Source of the DNA: Melioribacteraceae bacterium
GTDB taxonomy: Bacteria > Bacteroidota > Ignavibacteria > Ignavibacteriales > Melioribacteraceae
Length of the DNA stretch: 64,000 bases
Direction: 5' to 3'
Assembly: GCA_023230485.1 (NCBI GenBank)
Contig: JALNXG010000008.1
Location: 5,215 to 69,214, forward strand
Positions within the stretch are counted from its first letter, which is position 1; each line of letters opens with the position of its first letter. A program made the position numbers and the translations under genes. The notes below the pieces were generated by a model. That model was not told where the DNA came from and did not search any database. It saw nothing but the letters and a program-made list of their open reading frames with translations. Below are positions 36,969 through 46,021 of this stretch, piece after piece.

Positions 36969-38324
36969 TTACTTAATCAATAACATCTTTTTCGATTCGA
37001 TACTGGAAGACGCAACCAATTTATAAAAATAAATTCCGGTGCATAAATTAGAGCCATCAAATTCTGCTTTGTAAATTGTATTTGGATTTACTTCCCCGTT
37101 AAATAAAGTTGAAATTTCATTTCCTAATACATCGTAAACTATTAATTTTGCATTACATTTTTCTTTCACAGCAAAATTTATTTGAGTTGTTGGATTAAAC
37201 GGATTTGGGTAATTCTGATTCAATAAAATTGTTGAAGGAAGGTCTCTTGCTTTAATTGTGATTGCCTCATATAATTCGGAAGTACCATCTAAATCTATCT
37301 GATTCAACCTATAAGAGTACTCCCCAAACGAAGCAGTTTTGTCGATAAATGAATATTGATTTGGTGCGGCTGAATTACCATGCCCTTGTATAAAACCAAT
37401 TTTTTCCCACTCCCCTATCAATGAAATTCGTTGAATTTCAAATCCATAATTATTTACTTCGGTTGCAGTTTCCCAATTAAGAAGAATTGAATTATTTGCA
37501 AATACTCCCGAAAAAGAAGTCAATTCCACAGGAAGTGGTGCCTGCGAAATATCAATTTCGGCAAAGGATTGAATCAAGCCATAAGTATGGTATTCTTCTC
37601 TTACCGTAAGATCCCCTTGAGAAGCTCCGGGGGTCATTACATCTACTGCATCAGAACCGGGAAAATCTACGGTATTGTCCTTATCGTTATTTGATGCTGC
37701 TAGGAGATAATAATCATTTCTAAAAAATGATGCTAACGTAATAACAATATTACTTGTGGAAGTAATACCCAATTCATTTAAGGGAATTGAAAATTCCACA
37801 CAATTATAACTAAGATTATAACTAACTTTTGCATTGTTTGAAGGGAAATACCAACCATCTCCAGAAAATAATTCGATACAAAGATCATCCATGCCACCTA
37901 TTTGAATAAAATGTATATCAATATTTGTACTTGATCTCTGCTTGTTATATCCAAAGATAGTCTGACTCTCATCTCCGATATAATTCATATTACCCGTTCC
38001 ATTATTCAGTGCAATCGAATAAACCGGAAGGTCAATTGGATTCAAACTTTTCACTTTAATCATACCGAAAAAGTCTGTACCATCAGTTGCAAATCTAACT
38101 TCTGTAATATCTTCCCCGTCGATCCAAAAAGGTGATGTATCAGTACGTGTATCATTTATCTCGCCTGTATATATCCACTCACTACTTGAGTAAGTTGTTC
38201 CGTGAACAGTTGAAGAAGGCGTGCCAATCCAGTCTGAAGGATTGCCATCTATTATTATTGAATGTGATTGTGCTACTGAAATGATTGGGAAAAATAAGAA
38301 GAATATTATAATCTTAATATCCAT
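36969..38324 (-). CDS. Secreted protein with CBM9/DOMON-like N-terminus and sorting module
   Basis: 451 residues from ATG 38324, which has AGGGTG upstream and starts directly on a signal peptide; the upstream ATG 38348 is less likely. SIIIDGNPSDWIG after the signal opens a beta-sandwich typical of CBM9-like/DOMON domains (to about 235). A segment with LPVELTSFSGVF and LNWETATEVNNYGFEIQR follows, common in Bacteroidota surface proteins, and then NYPNPFNPTT with the sorting module. It is exported; ligand unknown. Confidence 0.75.
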   Translation of the reverse strand: MDIKIIIFFLFFPIISVAQSHSIIIDGNPSDWIGTPSSTVHGTTYSSSEWIYTGEINDTRTDTSPFWIDGEDITEVRFATDGTDFFGMIKVKSLNPIDLPVYSIALNNGTGNMNYIGDESQTIFGYNKQRSSTNIDIHFIQIGGMDDLCIELFSGDGWYFPSNNAKVSYNLSYNCVEFSIPLNELGITSTSNIVITLASFFRNDYYLLAASNNDKDNTVDFPGSDAVDVMTPGASQGDLTVREEYHTYGLIQSFAEIDISQAPLPVELTSFSGVFANNSILLNWETATEVNNYGFEIQRISLIGEWEKIGFIQGHGNSAAPNQYSFIDKTASFGEYSYRLNQIDLDGTSELYEAITIKARDLPSTILLNQNYPNPFNPTTQINFAVKEKCNAKLIVYDVLGNEISTLFNGEVNPNTIYKAEFDGSNLCTGIYFYKLVASSSIESKKMLLIK

Positions 38325-38470
38325 TTTGCACCCTATTTGATAAACCATGTAAGTTTAATAAACATAAATAGTGAATTGCTCAATAATAAGCAAATAAAGT
38401 AAGGATAAGTTTTGTTTAACAAAACTATTTCGAAGATTAAATAAGAATAATGTTGAGAAGCATAATTCTT

Positions 38471-38494
38471 ACCCCCTGCAAAATTGCAAGGGGT
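38471..38494 (-). terminator. Candidate hairpin after the aminotransferase gene
   Basis: ACCCCCTGCA/TGCAAGGGGT, nine of ten pairs with a 4-nt loop, 17 nt past the stop of the wbpE-like gene. No clear T run follows on the minus strand, so termination is uncertain. Confidence 0.45.
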
Positions 38495-38511
38495 AATTAT
38501 ATGGAAAGAGT

Positions 38512-39678
38512 TTATTTCTTAATAAATTCAGCTATTGAATAAACTACAAACTTAATTTGTTCCTCAGTCAATTCCGGATATATAGGAACTGCTAAGGAAT
38601 GTTCAGCCGCATAATTAGATACCGGATAATCAGAATCATTTGAATTTAGATATGCAAAACATTCTTGACGGTGAAATGGAACAGGATAATAAACTTCACA
38701 GCCAATATCTTTTGACCTTAGGTAATCAAGTAATCCATCTCTATCTTCCACTCTTAAAATATACTGGTTATAGATATGGTAATTAGTGTGTCCCGTTTCT
38801 TTATAGACAGCTTTAGGAATTAGCACTTGATTCTTTGCCTCAAGCTGAGTTATACCCTCTCTTTCAGCTAATCCAGCTTCTATAAATAGTTTTGAATACA
38901 ACTTAGCATTTTGTCTACGTTTTTCTGACCATGAATCAAGTTGGGGTAGTTTTACTCTAAGAATAGCTGCCTGAAGTGTATCAATTCTAAAATTACCACC
39001 AATTACTTTATGGAAATATTTTGGTTCTGCTCCATGCATTCTCATAATTTTCATCATATGATAAAGTTTTTCATCATTTGTAGTGCAAATGCCACCATCT
39101 CCAAAGCAACCAAGATTCTTAGAAGGGAAAAATGAAAAACAACCAATATGACCCAGAGTACCAACTTTTCTTCCATCTTTATATTGTACACCAATAGCTT
39201 GTGCACCATCTTCAATAACAACTAAATTATGACGATTTGCAATCTCCATTATAGCATCCATATCAGCCGACTGTCCATATAAATGAACCGGAGTGATTGC
39301 CTTAGTTTTTTCAGTTATTTTCTCTTCAATTTTTGCAGGGTCAATATTAAATGTAACTGGATCAGAATCTACAAGTACAGGAATAGCATTCAAACGTGCT
39401 ACAACTCCGGCAGTAGCAAAGAATGAATATGTAGGAACGATTACTTCATCGCCTGGCTTAATATCTATTGCCATTAATGCGAGCAATAAAGCATCTGTAC
39501 CCGAAGACACGCCTATCGAATATTTACATCCGATATAATCATTAATATCTTTTTCTAAACCTGCAACATCAGGACCATTAATAAAATATTGTGAATCAAC
39601 AACTTTTGCCATAGCGGCATCGATTTCATTTTTCAACGCTAGATATTGTGGTTTCAAATCCAATAAAGGAACTTTCAT
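38512..39678 (-). CDS. wbpE: DegT/DnrJ/EryC1-type sugar aminotransferase (WbpE-like)
   Basis: 388 residues. The PLP enzyme fold shows SSGTDALLLAL, IEDGAQAIG and SFFPSKNLGCFGDGG with the PLP Lys in PSKNLG. FRIDTLQAAILRVKL is also conserved. Adjacent to a WbpD-like acetyltransferase, it probably makes UDP-2-acetamido-3-amino-2,3-dideoxyglucuronate for surface polysaccharide. The symbol is given by family resemblance and gene pairing. Confidence 0.8.
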   Translation of the reverse strand: MKVPLLDLKPQYLALKNEIDAAMAKVVDSQYFINGPDVAGLEKDINDYIGCKYSIGVSSGTDALLLALMAIDIKPGDEVIVPTYSFFATAGVVARLNAIPVLVDSDPVTFNIDPAKIEEKITEKTKAITPVHLYGQSADMDAIMEIANRHNLVVIEDGAQAIGVQYKDGRKVGTLGHIGCFSFFPSKNLGCFGDGGICTTNDEKLYHMMKIMRMHGAEPKYFHKVIGGNFRIDTLQAAILRVKLPQLDSWSEKRRQNAKLYSKLFIEAGLAEREGITQLEAKNQVLIPKAVYKETGHTNYHIYNQYILRVEDRDGLLDYLRSKDIGCEVYYPVPFHRQECFAYLNSNDSDYPVSNYAAEHSLAVPIYPELTEEQIKFVVYSIAEFIKK

Positions 39679-40256
39679 TATTCTACCTCCTTAACAGTAC
39701 CATTTTCTAATTTGTATTTTTTATTTGCCTTTTCGCAGAATGCAAAACCCTCTTTATCAAAGTGAAGTTTTCTTCCTGCTTCCGAAACCCATCCTACAAT
39801 TCGAGCCGGATTACCAACTACAAGAGCAAAATCGGGAATGTTCTTCGTAACGACAGCACCTGCACCAACAAATGCAAATCTGCCTACGTCATGCCCGCAT
39901 ACTACAGTTGAATTAGCTCCTAGTGAAGCACCTTCTTTAACGATAGTTTTTAAATAATATTTTGCCCCAACTTGTGGGTATTTACTTCTTGGGTCAAGAA
40001 TGTTAGTAAAAACCATTGATGGTCCGCAAAAAACATAATCTTCTAAAGTAACGCCTTCATAGACTGAAACGTTATTTTGGATTTTTACATAATTCCCTAT
40101 TATTACATTGTTGCCGACATTTACATTCTGACCAATGACAACATTGTTTCCAATTTTTGAGCCGGATTGAACATGGCTGAAATGCCATATTTTAGTTCCT
40201 TCGCCTATCTCAACCGGATCATCGACATAAGCCGACTCGTGCTTAAAAAAACTCAT
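39678..40256 (-). CDS. wbpD: Left-handed beta-helix acetyltransferase (WbpD-like)
   Basis: 192 residues from ATG 40256, preceded by AGAGGG; the longer frame to 40328 lacks such a site. Repeated hexapeptides (IGNNVVIGQNVNVGNNVIIGNYVK begins the series; FVGAGAVVTKNIPDFALVVGNP ends it) define the left-handed helix. GTKIWHFSHV and FTNILDPRSKYP are typical of WbpD/WlbB, which acetylates the 3-amino group of the UDP-sugar made by WbpE. Its stop overlaps the wbpE-like start. Confidence 0.85.
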   Translation of the reverse strand: MSFFKHESAYVDDPVEIGEGTKIWHFSHVQSGSKIGNNVVIGQNVNVGNNVIIGNYVKIQNNVSVYEGVTLEDYVFCGPSMVFTNILDPRSKYPQVGAKYYLKTIVKEGASLGANSTVVCGHDVGRFAFVGAGAVVTKNIPDFALVVGNPARIVGWVSEAGRKLHFDKEGFAFCEKANKKYKLENGTVKEVE

Positions 40257-40414
40257 AGTGCCCTCTATTAGTTTATGTGGAGAAATTATTTTACTACTTA
40301 ACAAAATTATATATAATGAAATCGACATACTAATTTTTTTTTCGAGATACGATTTATTAAAAGCATTTGATTGAATTAGTGTTTATTTTCACAAAATCAT
40401 TTTCTGAGGGTTTT

Positions 40415-41683
40415 ATGAAAATTGCGGAAAGACTAAATGAATTTAAGAGCGGTTTCCATTCTTCATTTTGGGTCGCCAATGGAATGGAATTATTTGAAAG
40501 ATTAGCGTATTACGGTCAGCAAATTGTCTTTATGATTTATATGCGAAACGATTTAGGATTTTCTGAATCACAAGCTGGGACCTTATCAGGTATCTTCGGA
40601 GGTATGATTTACTTGCTTCCTATCTTGGGAGGAACATTAGCTGATAAATGGGGATTCAAAAGAGCATTTAATGTTGCCTTTACTGTTCTTGCACTTGGTT
40701 ATTTTTTGATCGGGTCAGTTGGGATGAGTGTTTTTGCCGGTGCTTATGATGGAATGGATAAGTATTGGCTTCTGATGGTATTCCTATTACTTACAGCTTT
40801 CGGCGGTTCATTTATCAAACCGTCTGTACTCGGATCAGTGGCAGTAGGTTCAAAACCCGAATCAAAATCATTAGGATTTGCAGTTTATTACTGGATAGTA
40901 AATGTTGGCGCTATGATTGGACCTACGATTGCATATTTTGTTAGAAATAATTTTGGAAACGAATTTGTTTACTTGGTTTCTTCTATCAGCTGTGCTGCAA
41001 TGGTTGTAGTAAATATATTTTTATATAAAGAAGTGGTTAATGAAGAGACATCTTCCCTTCCTTCAGAGTCTTTAGGAAAGAAATTAGAGAATTTAGTACT
41101 CGTTTTAGCAAATTATAAATTCATGATCTTCTTATTGATTTATTCCCTTTACTGGATAATTTTTTGGCAGGAATTTATCATTGTTCCTTATTATATAGTT
41201 GATTTTATTAGTAAAGATGCACCTTATGAGATTATTCAATCATGGGCAGGCGCAGGTGCAATAATCTTATTACAGATTCCGGTCAATTTATTAACAAAAA
41301 AACTTTCAACACCACACGCAATCCTAACCGGATTTGCTGTCTCAAGTCTGATATGGATTATAATATTAATTCATCCAAGTGTTTTAACTATTGTAGCAGG
41401 AATTGCAGCATTTTCAATCGGTGAAATGATTCAAGCTCCTCGCTATTATGAATATATTTCTGAAATTGCACCGGCTGGACAACAAGGTTTGTTTCAAGGC
41501 TACGCCTTCCTTCCTATTGCAATTGCACGCTTCGTTGGTGATCCATTTGGCGGGTGGCTATATCAAACTTATGCGAAAGATGGAAACAATCCTGATATGG
41601 TATTTATTGTGATGGCGGGGGTTGGTTTGCTCGCTACTCTTTTGATGTATATTTACAATCTTATTTTCGTTGAGAAAAAATAA
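40415..41683 (+). CDS. MFS transporter, POT/PTR-like
   Basis: 422 residues from ATG 40415, with GAGGG five bases upstream; a longer frame to 40367 lacks a site. Twelve membrane segments. GMELFERLAYYGQQ and ADKWGFKRAF are close to the ExxER and loop motifs of proton-dependent oligopeptide transporters. Substrate unknown; a similar protein is encoded at 57222-58613. It has its own terminator. Confidence 0.8.
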   Translation: MKIAERLNEFKSGFHSSFWVANGMELFERLAYYGQQIVFMIYMRNDLGFSESQAGTLSGIFGGMIYLLPILGGTLADKWGFKRAFNVAFTVLALGYFLIGSVGMSVFAGAYDGMDKYWLLMVFLLLTAFGGSFIKPSVLGSVAVGSKPESKSLGFAVYYWIVNVGAMIGPTIAYFVRNNFGNEFVYLVSSISCAAMVVVNIFLYKEVVNEETSSLPSESLGKKLENLVLVLANYKFMIFLLIYSLYWIIFWQEFIIVPYYIVDFISKDAPYEIIQSWAGAGAIILLQIPVNLLTKKLSTPHAILTGFAVSSLIWIIILIHPSVLTIVAGIAAFSIGEMIQAPRYYEYISEIAPAGQQGLFQGYAFLPIAIARFVGDPFGGWLYQTYAKDGNNPDMVFIVMAGVGLLATLLMYIYNLIFVEKK

Positions 41684-41690
41684 TTCTATA

Positions 41691-41720
41691 TCCCTCGGCA
41701 ATTTGCCGAGGGAACTTTTT
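41691..41720 (+). terminator. Intrinsic terminator after MFS gene
   Basis: A perfect TCCCTCGGCA/TGCCGAGGGA stem (41691-41700 with 41704-41713) with a 3-nt loop, followed by ACTTTTTATT, starts 8 nt past the stop. Confidence 0.93.
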
Positions 41721-41852
41721 ATTCCTTCTTTTTATTCCTTCTATGACTTAGCTCACATTCTTTTTCTTTACTTTTATAATTAAAATTGCTATTTTTTGAA
41801 CGCCCACAAGAAGGAAAATAAATAAACCATACATAACTCATGAGGGTGAGAA

Positions 41853-42098
41853 ATGAACGGTACCATAACAGAGAAACCGAAAAGGTTTGATGTAGCTAAT
41901 TTCTTGTTGAGACCTTTCTTAGCAGGAATATTAGGTTTTTCCATTTTTCTAGTTGTATTAGCTTTAACCAAGTATCTTGGTTCACTATTAACTAATGATG
42001 TAGTTTTTAAGATTGAAGGCAATGATTTTTTTCTCGCTGCTATCGGTTTCGTACTGATGTCATTGATTGAGATACTTAAGAATTTCAGGCAAGAATAG
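41853..42098 (+). CDS. Small two-segment membrane protein
   Basis: 81 residues. ATG 41853 is preceded by GAGGGTGAG. Two hydrophobic segments (about 24-44 and 61-76) separated by a short loop; basic N-terminus. No family recognised. It is followed at once by a strong terminator, which supports it as a real monocistronic gene. Confidence 0.7.
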   Translation: MNGTITEKPKRFDVANFLLRPFLAGILGFSIFLVVLALTKYLGSLLTNDVVFKIEGNDFFLAAIGFVLMSLIEILKNFRQE

Positions 42099-42104
42099 TT
42101 TTAC

Positions 42105-42135
42105 AATCCCGGTTCAATGCCGGGATTTTTTTTTT
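42105..42135 (+). terminator. Intrinsic terminator after small membrane protein gene
   Basis: AATCCCGG/CCGGGATT stem with a 7-nt loop followed by ten T (42126-42135). It lies between the small gene and the O-antigen ligase-like gene. Confidence 0.95.
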
Positions 42136-42144
42136 ACTCTCATT

Positions 42145-43302
42145 ATGACGAAAATATTTAAAGAACTCCTTGTAATTAATCTTTTCATTTTTACCCTTCT
42201 CTTATCAACCATTTCTAATTATTCCTTTACTTCATTTCTTATAAAAAGCATATCCTCTATAATCCTTGTTGTATCTGCAATATCTTTTGATAAATTGAAT
42301 AAGGTTGAATCAAAATTTTTTATTAATATTTTAATTTTCATTTCTATTCCTTTCATATCCTTATTATGGTCAAGCAATATTAATTTTGGCTTCTTAAAAA
42401 TACTTAATATACTGATTAGTGTAATACCAGTGGTTTGGGTAGCAGAAATATTATATAAGAATAGAACAGAGTCCCGCAACAAATTGTTTTTTGAATCACT
42501 TATCTTTCTAAGTTTAGTATTTTCTTTAGTAATAATTTTGTTTCATCCCTTCGAATACAATACTCCATACATTTTTGGAATTAGCCGTTGGAGTTATGTA
42601 ATAGTTGGCCGGTTTTTATCTGCATCAGTAATAATAATTCTGTTATTTGATAAGTATCATCCATTCCAACATAGAAAATTGTTTTACATACTTGTAACTG
42701 TAATATTTCTAGGTTTATATTTGTCAGGATTAAGGGCTGGGTTTATTTTTTCTTTATTAGCCTCTCTATTGATTTTTTTTAATTATCAGAGTTCAAAGAA
42801 AAAGTATTCTTATATATTCTCTGGACTGATACTACAAATACTATTTTTCGCTGCTATCGATTATTTTCTATATGATTTCAACATATTAAATAGATATTTA
42901 AAACTATTATATAATCAACCACGAATTGAGGCGTTACAAATCTCGTGGGAATTATTTAAAGAGAACCCATTTCTTGGAGTTGGATTTGGTGGGTTTGCTA
43001 ATTCAGGGGCACTTGGAGAATTAATGAAATATCCACATAACCTAATTGCTGAATCCTTTGCAGAGTTTGGCGTTCTAGGTTTGATTTGGTTGATATCCCT
43101 ATTTATAATTATGGTGTTTAATAATACTAGAGAAATTAGATTTTATCTATTTCTTGCATTCTTACTCTCGATGACATCAAAAGACATTTCAACAAACACA
43201 ATGCTATGGATAGGACTGGTTGGTGTAAATTCAAATATTACTTATAAAATATTAAAAAAGTTTCTGAGCAATTTTTTTTTTAGCAAATCAAATTTTCTGT
43301 AA
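42145..43302 (+). CDS. O-antigen ligase/polymerase-like membrane protein
   Basis: 385 residues from ATG 42145; the longer frame beginning at 42067 would read through the terminator hairpin. About ten membrane segments. The region SWELFKENPFLGVGFGGFA...YPHNLIAESFAEFGVLGLI is the conserved Wzy_C/O-antigen ligase loop with PHN. It probably joins or polymerises O-antigen or similar surface glycans. Followed by tRNA-Arg. Confidence 0.82.
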   Translation: MTKIFKELLVINLFIFTLLLSTISNYSFTSFLIKSISSIILVVSAISFDKLNKVESKFFINILIFISIPFISLLWSSNINFGFLKILNILISVIPVVWVAEILYKNRTESRNKLFFESLIFLSLVFSLVIILFHPFEYNTPYIFGISRWSYVIVGRFLSASVIIILLFDKYHPFQHRKLFYILVTVIFLGLYLSGLRAGFIFSLLASLLIFFNYQSSKKKYSYIFSGLILQILFFAAIDYFLYDFNILNRYLKLLYNQPRIEALQISWELFKENPFLGVGFGGFANSGALGELMKYPHNLIAESFAEFGVLGLIWLISLFIIMVFNNTREIRFYLFLAFLLSMTSKDISTNTMLWIGLVGVNSNITYKILKKFLSNFFFSKSNFL

Positions 43303-43346
43303 AGCAAAGAAATACTTATATTTTGTAAATAGATATATTTGTATAT

Positions 43347-43419
43347 GCGCCCGTAGCTCAATGGATAGAGCATTTGACTTCGGATCAAAGGGTTGAGGGT
43401 TCGAATCCTTCCGGGCGTA
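43347..43419 (+). tRNA. tRNA-Arg(TCG)
   Basis: Cloverleaf with acceptor GCGCCCG/CGGGCGT (one G-T pair), anticodon stem TTTGA/TCAAA around loop CTTCGGA (anticodon TCG at 43380-43382) and T-loop GGTTCGAATCC. CCA is not encoded. It lies 18 nt before tadA. Confidence 0.95.
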
Positions 43420-43437
43420 CTAATTGATCGATAATTT

Positions 43438-43908
43438 ATGCAATTCCCAGAACACGTTTATAAATTTATGTATTCCGCTCTCATGGAAGCTGAGTACGCT
43501 CTTGAGAAAAATGAAGTTCCAATTGGTGCTGTAATTGTTTATAATAACAGAATAATTGGTAAAGGATATAACCAAACTGAAACTCTAAAAGACGCAACAG
43601 CACATGCAGAAATGATTGCCATTACTGCTGCATCAGCTAATCTTCAAAGTAAATTATTGGATGAATGTGATATTTATATTACTGCCGAACCCTGTATAAT
43701 GTGTTCTGGTGCAATTTTACTATCAAGGATTAGAACTGTCTATTTTTCAATATTTGAGCCAAAATTTGGTGCGGCAGGAAGCTTATTTAATTTAATAGAA
43801 AGCGGGAAATATAATCATAAACCAAATCTATTTTCCGGCATTTATTCTGACGAATCAAAGATGCTATTAGAAAATTTTTTCAAATCAAAAAGAAAGTCTA
43901 TTGATTGA
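43438..43908 (+). CDS. tadA: tRNA-specific adenosine deaminase
   Basis: 156 residues. HAEMIAI supplies the zinc His and catalytic Glu, and PCIMCSGAILLSRI the two zinc Cys. NNRIIGKGYNQTE and SRIRTVYF follow the TadA pattern. It converts A34 to inosine in tRNA-Arg(ACG). Located directly after a tRNA-Arg gene of a different anticodon. Confidence 0.94.
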   Translation: MQFPEHVYKFMYSALMEAEYALEKNEVPIGAVIVYNNRIIGKGYNQTETLKDATAHAEMIAITAASANLQSKLLDECDIYITAEPCIMCSGAILLSRIRTVYFSIFEPKFGAAGSLFNLIESGKYNHKPNLFSGIYSDESKMLLENFFKSKRKSID

Positions 43909-43975
43909 GATTGTATAAATGGATATTTATGTTTAATTTTATTTTTGATTACTTTCATTAAACCCCTAAAATAAT

Positions 43976-44623
43976 ATGAACCTTATAATATTTGGTGCCC
44001 CAGGTGTTGGTAAAGGCACACAAGCAAAAATTATCTCTGAAAAATTAAATATTGCGCATATATCAACAGGCGACATTTTAAGAGAGGCTGTAAAAAATAA
44101 AACAGAATTAGGAAGTAAAGCAAAAGCTATTATGGATAGTGGTGAACTAGTACCGGATGAAATTGTAGCGGGAATCGTAAAGGACACTTTAAATGGTGAT
44201 AAATGTTCAAATGGTTTTATTCTTGATGGCTTCCCTCGCACATTACCTCAGTCCCAATTGCTAAAAACTATTTTTGATGAATTAGATATCAAAAATATTA
44301 AACTCATTAAACTTGATGCTGAAGATCAAGTGATGATTAATAGACTTTCATCGCGCAGAGTATGTAGTTCATGCGGAAAAATAATTAGTAAAGATGAAGT
44401 ATTTGAAGGCGTGAAATGTTCTGTCTGTGGCGAAGTCAATAGTTTCATAAAAAGAACTGACGATGACGAAGAAGTAATAAAAAAGAGACTTTCAGTTTAC
44501 CACAATACAACATCTCCGGTTTTTGATTACTATCAAGATAAAGTAACAATTATCGAAATTGATGGGACACAACATGTTGATGATGTAACAAAAGAAATTT
44601 TAGAAAAGCTGGGTCTCAATTAG
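43976..44623 (+). CDS. adk: Adenylate kinase
   Basis: 215 residues. Walker A is GAPGVGKGTQA; STGDILREAV and LDGFPRTLPQ are the AMP sites. The LID carries a structural zinc site of four Cys (CSSCG and CSVCG, about 125-147), as in Gram-positive-type and many Bacteroidota-related enzymes. It interconverts 2 ADP with ATP and AMP. Its 3' end overlaps the convergent ftsE by 8 nt. Confidence 0.96.
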   Translation: MNLIIFGAPGVGKGTQAKIISEKLNIAHISTGDILREAVKNKTELGSKAKAIMDSGELVPDEIVAGIVKDTLNGDKCSNGFILDGFPRTLPQSQLLKTIFDELDIKNIKLIKLDAEDQVMINRLSSRRVCSSCGKIISKDEVFEGVKCSVCGEVNSFIKRTDDDEEVIKKRLSVYHNTTSPVFDYYQDKVTIIEIDGTQHVDDVTKEILEKLGLN

Positions 44624-45296
44624 ATTCAGCTTTCTTTTTAAGTACTGCTTTTATAGCACGCCCATCTTCTAATTTATAGATTTTAGTATCAATTCTTTTT
44701 ACTAAATCATAATTATGAGTAGCAAATAGAATTGAAGTTCCGCGCGAATTAATCTTTTTAAAAATATCTAATATTTCAATTGCGGTTTCAGGATCAAGAT
44801 TTCCCGTAGGTTCATCAGCTATAATTAATAAAGGTTCATTAATTATAGCCCGAGCAATTGCAATTCTCTGCCTCTCCCCCCCTGATAATTCAGAAGGATA
44901 ATTATTCTGTTTATGAGAAAGTCCGACATCAGAAAGTGAATGCATTATTTTTCTTTTAACTTGCTTGGTCGGTGTCCCTGTTAATTTTAATACAAATGAA
45001 AGATTATCATAAACAGTTCTATCTTCCAATAATTTAAAATCTTGAAATACTATTCCTAATTTCCTTCGTAAAAATGGGAGCTCGTTTGATTTAATCAAGG
45101 AAGAATTATATATATCAAATTCCACTGTTCCAGATTGTGGAATCAAATCCATATAAATCAATTTTAATAAGGTTGATTTTCCGCTTCCGCTTTTCCCTAT
45201 TAAAAATGCAAATTCCCCTTGTGCAATAGAAATATTTAGATTCTTAAATACAGGCTGGGTCGAGTAACTGAAATCTACACTTGTAATGGCAAGCAT
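44616..45296 (-). CDS. ftsE: FtsE-like ABC ATPase
   Basis: 226 residues. Walker A GKSGSGKSTLLK, signature LSGGERQRIAIARAI, Walker B LLIIADEPTGNLDPETA, and H-loop ATHNYD. The GNLDP and length fit FtsE or a LolD/MacB-type ATPase. No ftsX-like permease follows in the operon, so the partner must be elsewhere. It is the last gene of the rho operon, overlapping the methyltransferase gene by one base. Confidence 0.85.
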   Translation of the reverse strand: MLAITSVDFSYSTQPVFKNLNISIAQGEFAFLIGKSGSGKSTLLKLIYMDLIPQSGTVEFDIYNSSLIKSNELPFLRRKLGIVFQDFKLLEDRTVYDNLSFVLKLTGTPTKQVKRKIMHSLSDVGLSHKQNNYPSELSGGERQRIAIARAIINEPLLIIADEPTGNLDPETAIEILDIFKKINSRGTSILFATHNYDLVKRIDTKIYKLEDGRAIKAVLKKKAESN

Positions 45297-46021
45297 TAAT
45301 CAATCCTTCTTAAAATAAATTGTGCTCGTTCAGATTTTTTATTCACTGTATCAAATGTAAAACAATTAAAACAATCTTGCACATATAAACCAGATTCATC
45401 AGCTGCTTTAAAAAATATTTCTATTGGATAAATTTTTTGGCGATGAGTTTCTTGAATCTTTTTCTTATTCGGTAAAGTAATTTCAAATTTATTTGTATGG
45501 ATTTTTTTTATAATATCATAAAAACTTCTCTGACGATACTGGACTCCTTCAAACTCTCCTTTCCGATTCAGGAGTTTTGCGTATTTAGTACTATTAAGTT
45601 CTAAGCTTACATCGAAAGTATAAAATCCATTTTTAGAAAGACAGTTCTTAACTGATTTAAGATGCTTTACTAAATCTTTATATGTAAGCAGATAATTAAT
45701 ACTATCGAAGGTGGAAAGCAAGATATCAAATTCTTTTTTTATTGGAATTTCTCTCATATCAAAACAAATTTTAGGTAACTTGCTATTTTTGCAATTAATA
45801 AGCATGTCCAAAGAATTATCAGAGCAAATAATTTTTCTAAATTTCTTTGATAATATAGAGGAGAGATTACCAAGTCCGCTCGATAATTCTAAAATTGATG
45901 GATGTTTAATTCCCTCTCCATCAATAAGGTCTGATAGATAATCACCCCAAACAGAATAATCAATAGATTCCATCAAATGGGAATAAATAAAAGCCACATA
46001 TTTATAGGGATGATTTTTCAT
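45296..46021 (-). CDS. Class I SAM-dependent methyltransferase
   Basis: 241 residues. ILELSSGLGNLSSIL is motif I, ICSDNSLDML the acidic loop, and FDILLSTFDSINYLL motif IV, so the SAM fold is clear. The substrate is unknown. It overlaps pdxA by 20 nt upstream and ftsE by one base downstream. Confidence 0.85.
   Translation of the reverse strand: MKNHPYKYVAFIYSHLMESIDYSVWGDYLSDLIDGEGIKHPSILELSSGLGNLSSILSKKFRKIICSDNSLDMLINCKNSKLPKICFDMREIPIKKEFDILLSTFDSINYLLTYKDLVKHLKSVKNCLSKNGFYTFDVSLELNSTKYAKLLNRKGEFEGVQYRQRSFYDIIKKIHTNKFEITLPNKKKIQETHRQKIYPIEIFFKAADESGLYVQDCFNCFTFDTVNKKSERAQFILRRID

Noticed and set aside
42067..42144. N-terminal extension of the O-antigen ligase-like protein
   Set aside because: The extension would be encoded by a terminator hairpin and its T run; the ATG at 42145 gives a normal membrane-protein start.
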